Counted from the first letter of the stretch, positions 16,098 to 24,251 are shown. The stretch is 64,000 nucleotides of DNA from Flavobacterium sp. MDT1-60 (GCF_014844035.1 NZ_CP062159.1:3348001-3412000), one strand, 5' to 3'. Program-made: numbers and translations. The notes: generated by a model from the letters alone, not told the origin.

Positions 16098-17887
16098 TTA
16101 AGAGTTACTAAACTGCAGATTACTCAGGTTTTTATAAATACCGTTTTCGAGATTTATAAGCTCCTGATGTGTTCCTTCTTCTGTAATTTTTCCGTTATCT
16201 AAAACCAGGATTTTATCTGCATTTCTAATAGTTGAAAGACGGTGCGCAATAATAATGCTTGTTCTTCCTTCCATCAAAACTTCCAGCGCTTCCTGAACTA
16301 ATTTTTCGCTTTCACTATCTAAAGATGAAGTTGCTTCATCTAAAATTAAAATACTCGGATTTTTAAGTAAAGCTCTTGCGATCGCAATTCTTTGACGTTG
16401 ACCTCCAGATAATTTTACACCGCGTTCTCCAACCAATGTTTCAAATTTTTCAGGAAAACCTTCTACAAAATTTAATGCATTAGCTTGTTTTGCTGCTAAC
16501 ATGATTTCTTCTTCAGAAGCATCAGGTTTTCCGTATGCAATGTTTTCTCTGATGGTTCCTCCAAATAAAATCACATCCTGGGGAACAATGCTCATGTTTC
16601 CACGAAGATTTTCTAAGTCATAATCGTAGATATTTTTACCGTCAACCAGAATTCCACCTGAAGTTATATCGTAAAAGCGTAATAATAAAGATGAAATAGT
16701 AGATTTTCCGGCACCACTCGGACCAACAATCGCTATTTTTTGACCGAATTCTGCAGTGAAATTCACATCTTTTAAAACTTCAACTTCCTTGCGGGAAGGA
16801 TAACTAAAAGCAACATTTTTGAAAGAAACATTCCCTTTAATTTTTTCTATAAGAGTTCCTTTTTGATTTGCATTGATAGCTTCAGGAACTTCTTCTAATA
16901 ATTCAAAAACGCGTTCAGTTGCTCCAACCGCTTTTTGAATTTGAGCATACATCTCGGCAATTCCTCCAAAAGAAGCACCAATAAAGGTTGTATAAAGTAC
17001 GAATGAAATTAAATCTCCGACACCTTCAACTTCACCTTTTATAGTCAATGTGATTCCGTACCATACTACCGCAACCACGCATCCAAAAAGGCATAGAATA
17101 ATAAACGATGCAAAATATCCTCTGTACTGACCACCTTTAATTGCGATTTTCACAATTTCTTTGATCTTATTTTTATAACGCTGAATTTCGTACCATTCGT
17201 TTGCAAAAGCTTTTACATTGCTGATTCCTTGTAAAGTTTCTTCAACAATTACCTGGCTTTCGGCTACTTTGTCCTGTGTTTTTTTTCCGTATTTACGAAT
17301 AAATCTTCCAAAAATAACCGCAGCAACGGCTACAATCGGAACAATGGCCAACATCATTAAAGTTAATTTAGGGCTAATACTTCCTAAAATAACAAAACCT
17401 CCAATAATCAAAATTAACTGACGTAAAAACTCAGCAATTGTTGTGGTAAAAGTATCTTGTAATTGCGAAATATCAGCGCTGATACGGCTGTTCAATTCTC
17501 CAACACGTTTTTGAGAATAGAAAGACATTGGTAGTTTTACCAGGTTTTCGTATAATGCAAAACGAATATTAGAAAGTGAGTTTTCAGTAAAATTTACAAA
17601 AAGAGAAATTCTGAAAAAGAGAAGATTGCCTGTAAGGTAAGAATTACCATAAGTCCAGCAGCAATTTCGTTTGCCCTGCTTAGATCTTTATTGGTAACAC
17701 AATCGACCAACATTCCCATTAATTTAGGGAAGGCGAGGGCAGTGGCGCTGGTTAATAAGAGAAAAATCAAGCCAAGGAAAAATTTCCATTTGTGACTTTT
17801 ACCATATTTAAAAATTCGGAGTGCTTTTTGAAGGGAATTAGAGTCTAATTTAGCTTTAGGTAAATCGTTTTCTTGAAATCTAGCCAT
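16098..17887 (-). pseudogene. ABC-type exporter half-transporter (MsbA/LmrA-like), interrupted by a one-base frameshift
   Basis: Two overlapping-frame pieces together make one complete fused membrane-plus-ATPase exporter of about 596 aa. The N-terminal piece (from MARFQEN at 17887) contains the first transmembrane helices (FFLGLIFLLLTSATALAF) and breaks at a run of five A on the plus strand (17614-17618). Adding one base restores the frame, giving IFSFFRISLFVNFTENSL and joining MSFYSQKRVGELNSRIS. The C-terminal piece has Walker A (GPSGAGKS), the signature LSGGQRQR, Walker B (ILILDEATSSLD) and the H-loop (AHRLST). The gene may be truly broken, or the break may be a homopolymer sequencing error. 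The substrate is unknown. Confidence 0.85.
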
Positions 17888-18073
17888 TTGAGTATACAAT
17901 TAAGGTATGCAAATGTATGATTCTAGCGAGTGAATACAAAAGAATATTCCAAATTACCTTTTCAGTTTTCATTTTTTAACTTAATACTAAGAAAACGTTA
18001 CTTTTTAAAAAGCTGAAGAATAGCGAGGTAAACAGAATCATTAAAAAATATTTCATTTTTTTTCTAAAAATAC

Positions 18074-18103
18074 TTGCAAATACGAATTCTAGCTGTATAT
18101 TTG
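18074..18103 (+). promoter_or_regulatory. Promoter of tRNA-Val
   Basis: TTG (18074-18076) is followed after 19 bases by TATATTTG (18096-18103), an exact TAnnTTTG. The mature tRNA begins 35 bp further on. Confidence 0.7.
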
Positions 18104-18137
18104 CATTCGCTATCACAAATAACAACCTAGTAAAATA

Positions 18138-18215
18138 GGGCGATTAGCTCAGCTGGTTCAGAGCACCTCGTTTACACCGAGGGGGTCGGGGGTTCGAACC
18201 CCTCATCGCCCACCA
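18138..18215 (+). tRNA. tRNA-Val (anticodon TAC)
   Basis: A complete cloverleaf is visible. The acceptor stem GGGCGAT pairs with ATCGCCC. The D arm is GCTC...GAGC. The anticodon arm CCTCG / CGAGG encloses TTTACAC (anticodon TAC), and the T arm is GGGGG-TTCGAAC-CCCTC. The CCA end is encoded (18213-18215). Its promoter lies upstream and a terminator follows within 10 bp. The last 26 bases up to 18213 recur exactly at 23044-23069. Confidence 0.95.
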
Positions 18216-18223
18216 AAATTTAT

Positions 18224-18260
18224 AAACCTCCATAGTCATTTGATTTTGGAGGTTTTTTTA
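18224..18260 (+). terminator. Terminator after tRNA-Val
   Basis: AAACCTCCA (18224-18232) pairs with TGGAGGTTT (18247-18255), followed by further T. Confidence 0.8.
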
Positions 18261-18282
18261 GTTGGAAATAGTAGAGTAAATA

Positions 18283-18298
18283 TTGGATCAAGAACAAA
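18283..18298 (+). repeat. Left terminal inverted repeat of the IS
   Basis: TTGGATCAAGAACAAA is an exact inverse of 19706-19721. Confidence 0.8.
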
Positions 18299-18301
18299 AA
18301 A

Positions 18302-18329
18302 ATGGATCATGCGCAAAAATTGGGGATTA
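18302..18329 (+). repeat. Second, degenerate terminal-repeat copy at the left IS end
   Basis: Reading inward from 18302, 21 of 28 bases match the 28-bp right end read on the minus strand, including the TGGATCA and TTGGGGAT blocks that the outer 16-bp copy lacks. It overlaps the stop codon of the catalytic ORF. It looks like a tandem partial duplication of the terminus. Confidence 0.5.
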
Positions 18330-19157
18330 TGCAAAAAGATTAGATAATCTAAATAAGAAGAAGTCTATATTTCTTACTCCTCTAAATTGGCTTCTAAATG
18401 CTTTTATTTTTGCATTGAAAGATTCTGCCGAAGCATTTGTACTTCTGTTATCAAAATAGTTTAAGATTGACTGGTAATTAAAAGTTATGGTATTGAGTAA
18501 ATTATTAAAGTTTTTAAAACCTGACTCCTCAACATTTCTATACCAATGAGCCAGTTTGGTCATTGCAATGTGTTTGTCATTGTTGTTATTGTAAATCCCT
18601 CGAAGTTGTTGATTTAGATTATATGCTGTTTTTATATCGGAATATAATTCAAAGAGGATTTGCGCTCTTTCTTGTTGATCCTTGGTCCATTTTTCTCGAG
18701 ATTTGTATAACAGATATCTACTTCTTGCCAGTAGCTGTTTAACGGAATCTCCATTGGATAAAAGTTGTGGTATATATGCTTTATTTTCTCTTTTTGCCAG
18801 CGATATCAAATGATTCTCAGCCTCCATGGCTTCCCATCGGTGTTTGATCCTGATCTCTTGTAAGGCTTCCAGCGCTAACTTTTGAACATGGAACCTATCG
18901 GTAACTTGTATGGCTTTGGAGAAACATCTTTTTGATATTAGTTTCATAGAATTGGCCATATCGAGTGTTATTTCTTGTACACCCGATCTCTTTTTGTAAT
19001 CTATCTTACTAATGTGCTCTATGACCTGATCTGCTTTTGTTCCGGCAACAATAGCCACCAGGGAGCCTTTTTTACCTTTAAATTTCTTGTTGGTCACAAT
19101 GGTGTAAAGCTCTCCCTGAGACAAAGCTACTTCATCAATTGATAAATGTGTACCCAT
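18327..19157 (-). CDS. IS transposase, catalytic region (ISAon1/ISL3-type)
   Basis: The catalytic DDE transposase has HLSIDEVALSQGELYTIV with the first acidic residue, DMANSM with the second, and the conserved TDRFHVQKLALEAL block of ISL3-type enzymes. It ends close to the left terminal repeat. The listed ATG at 19157 is probably not the true beginning. The same frame is open up to 19319 and encodes transposase-like sequence (FFGVNGKKLQRQYKKHL) upstream of that Met, with no ATG. The product may therefore be made by frameshifting from the upstream ORF or from a non-ATG start. Confidence 0.85.
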   Translation of the reverse strand: MGTHLSIDEVALSQGELYTIVTNKKFKGKKGSLVAIVAGTKADQVIEHISKIDYKKRSGVQEITLDMANSMKLISKRCFSKAIQVTDRFHVQKLALEALQEIRIKHRWEAMEAENHLISLAKRENKAYIPQLLSNGDSVKQLLARSRYLLYKSREKWTKDQQERAQILFELYSDIKTAYNLNQQLRGIYNNNNDKHIAMTKLAHWYRNVEESGFKNFNNLLNTITFNYQSILNYFDNRSTNASAESFNAKIKAFRSQFRGVRNIDFFLFRLSNLFA

Positions 19158-19302
19158 ATTCCCAGGGTAAACAATCCACTGGTGAGCATGTTCGCGTGGA
19201 GCCCAGGAAGTGAAGCAACTCAGGTGCTTTTTATATTGTCTTTGAAGTTTTTTACCGTTAACCCCGAAGAAGCCTCCAATGGTGTGACAATCAGTAGAAC
19301 TC

Positions 19303-19650
19303 TTATCTATTAATTTCTTTTAAAAAAGCCGCAAACTCTTGAGTCATGCGGGTTCCCTTGGCTACTAAATTCCAATCTCTTTTAATAATTTCTCCTGTGT
19401 TTTTATTGGTCCAACGACGTCTTTTAATGTGCAGATACACATACTTACCCCTCAAAGGGAAATCCTGAATAGTAATCTCATCCTGAAATCCCTTTGAGAC
19501 CAGTTCAAAGGAACTAAATTCTTGTGGAGGCTTAATTTTCTCTTCAAAATACAAGTGTAATATCTCTTCTGTATTAGCGGAAGAAACTACTTCAAAATGA
19601 TCTACTAAAAAATCAGGAAGCATAAATTTTAAAAGCTCTATAGGGGTCAT
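19303..19650 (-). CDS. IS transposase N-terminal-region protein (ISAon1-type)
   Basis: The 115-aa protein starts MTPIELLKFMLPDFLVDHFEV and contains the segment RGKYVYLHIKRRRWTNKNTGEIIKRDWNLVAKGTRMTQEFAAFLKEIN, recognised as the separate N-terminal part that precedes ISAon1-family transposases. It carries basic residues suited to DNA binding. Its stop at 19303-19305 lies inside the open part of the catalytic frame, which is in the +1 frame relative to it. Confidence 0.8.
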   Translation of the reverse strand: MTPIELLKFMLPDFLVDHFEVVSSANTEEILHLYFEEKIKPPQEFSSFELVSKGFQDEITIQDFPLRGKYVYLHIKRRRWTNKNTGEIIKRDWNLVAKGTRMTQEFAAFLKEINR

Positions 19651-19705
19651 CTTAAATTCTTAGATTGCAAATTTCTCATTTTATTTTGACATTTCATCCC
19701 CAAGA

Positions 19706-19721
19706 TTTGTTCTTGATCCAA
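19706..19721 (-). repeat. Right terminal inverted repeat of the IS
   Basis: TTTGTTCTTGATCCAA is the exact inverse of 18283-18298. Confidence 0.8.
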
Positions 19722-19821
19722 AAAAATCTTGCTCTTAATTAACCTTAACTTCCTATCCGTTTTTTATTAGCATATCCATTCATAGTGTGAACAGATAATA
19801 GACACAGTTCCTAAGTTAGTT

Positions 19822-20223
19822 TTACACTCTTGTATTCTGATTAAAATGCTGCAGTATTTGTTTGGGTGCTACGATTACTTCTCTACGAATAGAATCAAAC
19901 CATTCTACTTCTTTAGTAACTTCTGCACAGCATTCGTTTTTTGAGTTGAAAAAGCAACTTTTAATTTTGATTTTGTCATCCATATAACAATTTTCCATTT
20001 TAACAAAAAAAGGCTCGGTAAACATCAAATTTTTATAACAGACTAATACATGATTTCCTTCTTGTAAGCCTAGATGCGAAGCATTGAGTTTCTCTTTTGA
20101 AAATCCGTTATTAAACAAAAAATGATATAATAATCGAAGCGTGTATGAGATATACGCATTACTTTCCATTACCATAACATCATCTACATCCTCTCCGGTA
20201 ACAACATAATTTTTACAGATCAT
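19822..20223 (-). CDS. Hypothetical protein, possibly hotdog-fold thioesterase-like
   Basis: This 133-aa protein has no certain family. The pattern ESNAYISYTLRLLYHFLFNNGFSKEKLN, followed by strands ending VCYKNLMFTEPFFVKMENCYM and KIKSCFFNSKNECCAEVTKEVEWFD, resembles acyl-ACP or 4HBT-type hotdog thioesterases (helix then antiparallel sheet). No catalytic Asp or Glu can be placed with confidence. It is cysteine-rich (six Cys), which is unusual here. It lies between the IS and the YceI cassette, alone on its strand segment. Confidence 0.5.
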   Translation of the reverse strand: MICKNYVVTGEDVDDVMVMESNAYISYTLRLLYHFLFNNGFSKEKLNASHLGLQEGNHVLVCYKNLMFTEPFFVKMENCYMDDKIKIKSCFFNSKNECCAEVTKEVEWFDSIRREVIVAPKQILQHFNQNTRV

Positions 20224-20386
20224 TTAAAATTTTAGTTAGGATTATTTAAAAAAAGAGGTCAGCTAGGTATGAAACTGACCTCATAACATTAGTCATGTTT
20301 GATGATCTTCCAAATCAAAAAGATATCTATTTAGCTAATAGTAGTGGGTAATTTCTATTATCTAAATATTGATGTATTGAAAACGA

Positions 20387-20941
20387 TCATTTAATCAATA
20401 AAAAATTATAATTAATTTTTATTTTATCAGCAATTTTTTTTCTAACCAAATTCGGTATTTCTATATCAAAATCTTCCGGTTTTACTTCAAAAGAACCAAT
20501 AGCATTAACCCCGTTAGCAGCTTTTGAAACTTTTACGATAACTGATACAGGTTGTGCTTTTCCATGAATGGTAAGATCTCCTTTTAAAGTGAAATTTTTA
20601 GCTGTATTTGTAACTTTAGAAATATCAAAATCTTCTATTTTACCTTTTAATGTGGCTTTTGAGAACTTTTCAGATTCCATGTAATTTTCGTTGAAATGTT
20701 CCTCCATTAAAGCCACCTTAAAACGGAAGCCTTTTATAAGAACCAAAGCAGCAAAATCTCCTGTTGATTGTTCTAAAACTGCAGACGCACTTTTATTTTC
20801 AGCAGAAACTTCTTCATACGAAGACATAGAAGCCTGAAATTTTATACTGCCTGTTTTTGTAATCAATTTTTGCGCAAATCCATTTGTATTTACAACAATT
20901 ATCAATAGCAATACAACGAAATTAATAAGTGGTTTTTTCAT
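20387..20941 (-). CDS. YceI-family periplasmic protein
   Basis: The 184-aa protein has an N-terminal signal peptide (LINFVVLLLIIVVNTNGFAQ) and the YceI lipocalin-like barrel pattern. GSIKFQASM opens the barrel, FSKATLKGKIEDFD lies mid-way, and FTLKGDLTIHGKAQPVSVIVKV near the end is the best hallmark. YceI proteins bind isoprenoid quinones or other amphiphiles in the periplasm. It lies 5 bp after the cytochrome c lipoprotein gene and is the last gene of a four-gene leftward operon (22628 to 20387). Confidence 0.88.
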   Translation of the reverse strand: MKKPLINFVVLLLIIVVNTNGFAQKLITKTGSIKFQASMSSYEEVSAENKSASAVLEQSTGDFAALVLIKGFRFKVALMEEHFNENYMESEKFSKATLKGKIEDFDISKVTNTAKNFTLKGDLTIHGKAQPVSVIVKVSKAANGVNAIGSFEVKPEDFDIEIPNLVRKKIADKIKINYNFLLIK

Positions 20942-20946
20942 AATGA

Positions 20947-21345
20947 TTAATTTTCTTTAAGTCCGTCTGTATTCCATTTTACAATGATATCTATATTTGC
21001 CTGAGACATTCTTCCTGCCTGAGGCATGATACCTTGTTGTCCGGTTTGTAATTGAATTCGACTTAATAAACCTGCGTTTTCAACTGCTGCTTTTACTTCG
21101 GCATATGTAGTAAGAGGTCTGAAACCTGCAGATCTTCCGCTTTGATGACAGCCTATACAATTGGCATCAATAACTGCTTTAGCGTTTTTAGTATAGCTAA
21201 ATGTGGCTACTGGTTCAGGAGTTGGTGTTCCGGGTCCAGGAGGTGTTACTGTGTCTGGCGGTGTTTCGATATCCTGAAATGTGTCAGAATCACTGCAACT
21301 CGTTAGTGCAGCAAGTAAAATTGTAAGTACTATTGCCTTTTTCAT
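20947..21345 (-). CDS. Cytochrome c-like lipoprotein
   Basis: This 132-aa lipoprotein (lipobox LTSC, Cys17) has a Pro/Thr-rich linker of about 30 residues and then one haem-binding CIGCH (C63, C66, H67). A candidate axial Met is M107 in GIMPQAG. It resembles c-type cytochrome domains found in Bacteroidota anchored electron-transfer proteins. It is translated between the DUF5777 barrel and YceI, so it probably carries electrons at the outer or inner membrane face together with them. Redox partners are unknown. Confidence 0.88.
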   Translation of the reverse strand: MKKAIVLTILLAALTSCSDSDTFQDIETPPDTVTPPGPGTPTPEPVATFSYTKNAKAVIDANCIGCHQSGRSAGFRPLTTYAEVKAAVENAGLLSRIQLQTGQQGIMPQAGRMSQANIDIIVKWNTDGLKEN

Positions 21346-21365
21346 AATTTATTTGTTTGTAGTTA

Positions 21366-22208
21366 TTAAAATACTCTGTATAGGTTAAATCCAAAAAAGA
21401 AATCTCCCTTTCCCCAGTCACCAGAGGCATTAGTAAGATATCCGCTCTCACTCATGGCTTGTGAATTGGTAAATATTAGTTGAAAAACGTGTCCGCCGGT
21501 TTCTACATCCAGACCTACTGATAATGGGTTTTTGTAAAATTCAGGTTTGTCAAAATTGTGCATATACTCTAAATTGACAGATAATCTTTTCGTTATTTTG
21601 TAACGTCCTCCACCACCAAAAGAAAACTGATTATCTCTTTCTATATCAGGGTTATAGAGGTTTTTGTGTACAAATGATGGCACTAATTCTAATGATAATT
21701 TTTCACTCACTTTTCTTGATATCAACAACTGTTGCACGTAAGTCATACGATGTTTAAATTCTAAGCCGGGATATTGATCCGTTTCTAAAAATGTATTGAT
21801 ATCCGCAACACTGTACCCGACAATATCTACAGGAAAATTGGCATCTTGCCTCATCATTCGGTATTTCACTCCGGTTTCATACATTTTGTTTAACGTATGT
21901 CTGGAAAGACTTACTGATAACCAATCTGTAACTCCATAAATACCACCTAATTTTGTAGTAGCGTTATCAAGACCAAAAAAACTATCAAAACCATCTTTTA
22001 CAGTACCAAAACGGTGTGAGACTACAAAATAAAACTCTTTTTTCGCAGGCATTTTCGTTGTCTGTAAGGTTACCAGCTGTAAAGCCTTAAAAGTTGCTGT
22101 CGAGTAGCTTTCTTCTACCTGAGTAGAATCAAGACCGTTCAGTAAATCTTCTTGCGAATATGCCATGGTAGCAAAAAAAAGGCAGATTGGGACTAAAAAT
22201 TTCTTCAT
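21366..22208 (-). CDS. DUF5777-family outer-membrane beta-barrel protein
   Basis: The 280-aa protein has a signal peptide ending AYSQ. The mature part is made of alternating aromatic beta strands (FYFVVSHRFG, WLSVSLSRHTLNKMYETGVKYR, LSVNLEYMHNFD) and ends in an aromatic residue (FGFNLYRVF), as outer-membrane barrels do. The pattern matches Bacteroidota DUF5777 proteins, whose function is not established. They recur next to cytochrome c and YceI proteins, which suggests a role in redox or respiratory metabolism. Confidence 0.82.
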   Translation of the reverse strand: MKKFLVPICLFFATMAYSQEDLLNGLDSTQVEESYSTATFKALQLVTLQTTKMPAKKEFYFVVSHRFGTVKDGFDSFFGLDNATTKLGGIYGVTDWLSVSLSRHTLNKMYETGVKYRMMRQDANFPVDIVGYSVADINTFLETDQYPGLEFKHRMTYVQQLLISRKVSEKLSLELVPSFVHKNLYNPDIERDNQFSFGGGGRYKITKRLSVNLEYMHNFDKPEFYKNPLSVGLDVETGGHVFQLIFTNSQAMSESGYLTNASGDWGKGDFFFGFNLYRVF

Positions 22209-22232
22209 AAATTGATTAATTATTTTATTTAT

Positions 22233-22628
22233 TTATTTATTAATGGTGCATTGGTCTAATTTAACCTCCTCAAATAGTTCATCATAACCAATACATTTGC
22301 CTTTAACCGTTACTTTATTATTTATATGTTTCTCTTTTATTTTTTGGGTAAACAAACAAAAAACAGTACTTTCAAGTATGATCACAGAGTCTGTTTCTTT
22401 GGTTACTTTACCGGTAATTTCAATTGTTTTATTGAGATACAGTGAATCTGCCTTTTTCGGATTTGAGTTATAATCTTTAAGTAATTTTGCTGCTGTTATA
22501 CTAAAATCCGGCATTTCTGATTCTATATTACGTGCTTCCTTAAAGAGAAATCCGTAATAAAAATATATACCCGCCGAAACCAGTAACAACAAGGCGACAA
22601 TTACAAATGCTATTTTTTTTCTTTTCAT
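22233..22628 (-). CDS. OB-fold (tRNA_anti-like) membrane-anchored protein
   Basis: A short protein has an N-terminal transmembrane helix (IAFVIVALLLLVSAGIYFYY) and an extracytoplasmic OB-fold domain (SLYLNKTIEITGKVTKETDSVIILES...KVTVKGKCIGYD) of the tRNA_anti-like type. The start at MKRKKIA (22628) is preferred to the upstream Met at 22652. It is the first gene of the YceI/cytochrome/DUF5777 operon. These proteins are co-located with YceI and cytochromes in many Bacteroidota, but the molecular role is unknown. Confidence 0.75.
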   Translation of the reverse strand: MKRKKIAFVIVALLLLVSAGIYFYYGFLFKEARNIESEMPDFSITAAKLLKDYNSNPKKADSLYLNKTIEITGKVTKETDSVIILESTVFCLFTQKIKEKHINNKVTVKGKCIGYDELFEEVKLDQCTINK

Positions 22629-22757
22629 ATTTATTCTTTTGATAAAGTTCAATACTAAAACAGCTTTGATGCAGATTACCCTACCAAAGAATTGTTATTT
22701 TATGAAAAAAAATAAAAAAAGGGAATGGGATTTTTTATAAATCCTGTATAAATAGCT

Positions 22758-22994
22758 TTAGAGAGAAACTCTAAAGCACATATTTGAAGTTCTTTGTAAT
22801 GCAAATGTTTCAACTTCTTCTATAGAATTTGTGAAAGAACTTATTCTATAATATTCGCTGATTTCATTTTTACTGTTTAAGATAATTAAGATTGATACAC
22901 CTAAATTGTATTGAATTCCATTTGCGGTTTTCCACTTATAAGTAGAGGAAATATTAACCTGCGAAATAAAATTGAGACAATAATTAAAAAACAA
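22758..22994 (-). CDS. Possible short or truncated protein beside the tRNA remnant
   Basis: A 78-aa open frame with believable composition (KWKTANGIQYNLGVSILIILN, EISEYYRISSFTNSIEEVETFAL) but no recognised family. It begins at the very edge of the decayed tRNA at 22997, so it may be a gene fragment left by a past insertion or deletion. It could equally be non-coding. Confidence 0.3.
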   Translation of the reverse strand: MFFNYCLNFISQVNISSTYKWKTANGIQYNLGVSILIILNSKNEISEYYRISSFTNSIEEVETFALQRTSNMCFRVSL

Positions 22995-22996
22995 AA

Positions 22997-23070
22997 TTAG
23001 CTCTGTTCGTTAAGAGCATTCTGATTTTTAATCGGAACTGATTGGGGGTTCGAACCCCTCATCGCCCACA
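22997..23070 (+). pseudogene. Decayed tRNA-Lys-like gene (anticodon-loop TTT)
   Basis: A tRNA-like sequence without a 5' acceptor strand. The D-arm (GCTC...GAGC, altered loop) and an anticodon stem-loop TCTGA-TTTTTAA-TCGGA are recognisable. The T arm and 3' acceptor half are intact and identical over 26 bases to tRNA-Val (23044-23069 versus 18188-18213). The variable region (CTGATT) is abnormal, and the 5' flank ACAAAAT cannot pair with ATCGCCC. It is followed by its own terminator. It is either a degraded tRNA or an attachment-site fragment of an excised or captured element. Confidence 0.75.
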
Positions 23071-23078
23071 GAAAAACA

Positions 23079-23109
23079 AATAAAGCCACTGGAAGACAGT
23101 GGCTTTATT
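23079..23109 (+). terminator. Terminator after the tRNA remnant
   Basis: A 13-bp perfect stem (23079-23091 with 23097-23109, core AAAGCCACTG / CAGTGGCTTT). It looks like a normal tRNA terminator and supports a once-functional tRNA here. 23110-23237 holds nothing else recognisable. Confidence 0.75.
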
Positions 23110-23237
23110 CTTTTTAAATCTCTACTATAATTTACCAATGAATTCTTCTTTCTTTGAAAGCTTTCAACTATGAATTCGCTATTTCCAGTTGTTAATAAGA
23201 CTGTTTGTTGGAATTATTTGTCGTCTTCAATATCTGA

Positions 23238-24251
23238 TTAGTTATTAATTATTGGAATTAACTTGCTTCCAATCAATTCAATTGATCTCATGAGCTGTTT
23301 ATGCGATAATCCGGCATTATCCATTTGAAAAGTAAATCTGGAGATACCCTCTAAATCTTCACTAATTTTCATTATTTTGTCTGCTACCTCCTGAGGTTCT
23401 CCTACAAGCAAAGATCCAGCACCACTTACCTGAGTATTAAAATAAGATTGTGTTACAGCTGGCCATCCTCGTTCTTTACCTATTCTGGTAAACGTTTCTG
23501 CGTATCCGGGAAAGTAATCATTCAGTGCCTTGCTTTTATTAGATGCTACATATCCGAAACAATGAATGCCTACTTTTAATTTTTCAGGAGAATGTCCAGC
23601 CAGTCGTCCTGCTTCTTTATACAAATCAACCAACCCTCTAAACCGTTTTGGTTCACCTCCAATAATGGCAATCATAAGCGGCAGTCCTAATTTACCCGCT
23701 CTTACAAAGGATTCAGGGGTTCCGCCAGCGCCAATCCACAGAGGTATCGTTTCTTGAAAAGGTCTAGGGTATATCATTTGATTTTTTAAAGGTGCTCTGA
23801 ATTTCCCTGACCAGCTTACCTCTTTATTATTTTGTATTTGGATTAAAAGATCTAATTTTTCTTCAAAAAGAGCATTATAATCTTCAAATTTAAATCCAAA
23901 TAAAGGAAATGATTCTGTAAACGAGCCGCGTCCCAACACTAGTTCTGCTCTCCCTCTGGAAATAAGATCAAGTGTTGCAAATTCCTGAAAAACTCTGACC
24001 GGATCGGCGGCACTCAAAATAGTTACTGCGCTGGTTAGTTTTATTTTTTTAGTTCTGGCGGAAGCCGCAGCTAAAATAACCGTTGGCGCTGAATCAAAAA
24101 AATCACTGCGATGATGTTCACCAATGCCAAAGATTGATAAACCCGCCTGATCAGCCTGTTCTATTCGAGTCAGTAAATTTTCGAGTATAACTGCACCTTC
24201 AGCTGCGCTTTCAATTGTACCTGATGCAAAACTGTTTATTCCTATTTCCAT
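23238..24251 (-). CDS. LLM-class (luciferase-like) flavin-dependent oxidoreductase
   Basis: The 337-aa TIM-barrel flavoprotein of the bacterial luciferase superfamily starts MEIGINSFASGTIESAAEGAVIL. It has the family block GIGEHHRSDFFDSAPTVILAAASARTKKIKLTSAVTILSAADPVRVFQEFATLD with RGRAELVLGRGSF. Members use reduced flavin to oxidise small molecules. The substrate cannot be read from sequence. It lies next to the azoreductase gene (148 bp apart, same strand) in a redox cluster with HxlR regulators. Confidence 0.88.
   Translation of the reverse strand: MEIGINSFASGTIESAAEGAVILENLLTRIEQADQAGLSIFGIGEHHRSDFFDSAPTVILAAASARTKKIKLTSAVTILSAADPVRVFQEFATLDLISRGRAELVLGRGSFTESFPLFGFKFEDYNALFEEKLDLLIQIQNNKEVSWSGKFRAPLKNQMIYPRPFQETIPLWIGAGGTPESFVRAGKLGLPLMIAIIGGEPKRFRGLVDLYKEAGRLAGHSPEKLKVGIHCFGYVASNKSKALNDYFPGYAETFTRIGKERGWPAVTQSYFNTQVSGAGSLLVGEPQEVADKIMKISEDLEGISRFTFQMDNAGLSHKQLMRSIELIGSKLIPIINN

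Larger units (their letters stand above)
18283..19721 (-). mobile_element. ISAon1-like insertion sequence (ISL3-type DDE transposase)
   Basis: A 1439-bp element is bounded by a perfect 16-bp inverted repeat, TTGGATCAAGAACAAA, at 18283-18298 and inverted at 19706-19721. It carries the two-gene layout of the Bacteroidota ISAon1 group: a short N-terminal-region ORF followed by the catalytic ORF, both leftward. No matching target duplication is visible on comparing the flanks (AGTAAATA on the left, AAAAATCT on the right). It is inserted 68 bp downstream of tRNA-Val. Confidence 0.85.

Noticed and set aside
18275..19729. Target-site duplication of the IS
   Set aside because: The 8-base flanks (AGTAAATA and AAAAATCT) do not match, nor does a shifted choice of the left end.
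18216..22996. Active integrative element bounded by the tRNA repeats
   Set aside because: No integrase, excisionase or replication gene exists; only the repeat is seen, so an active element is not supported.
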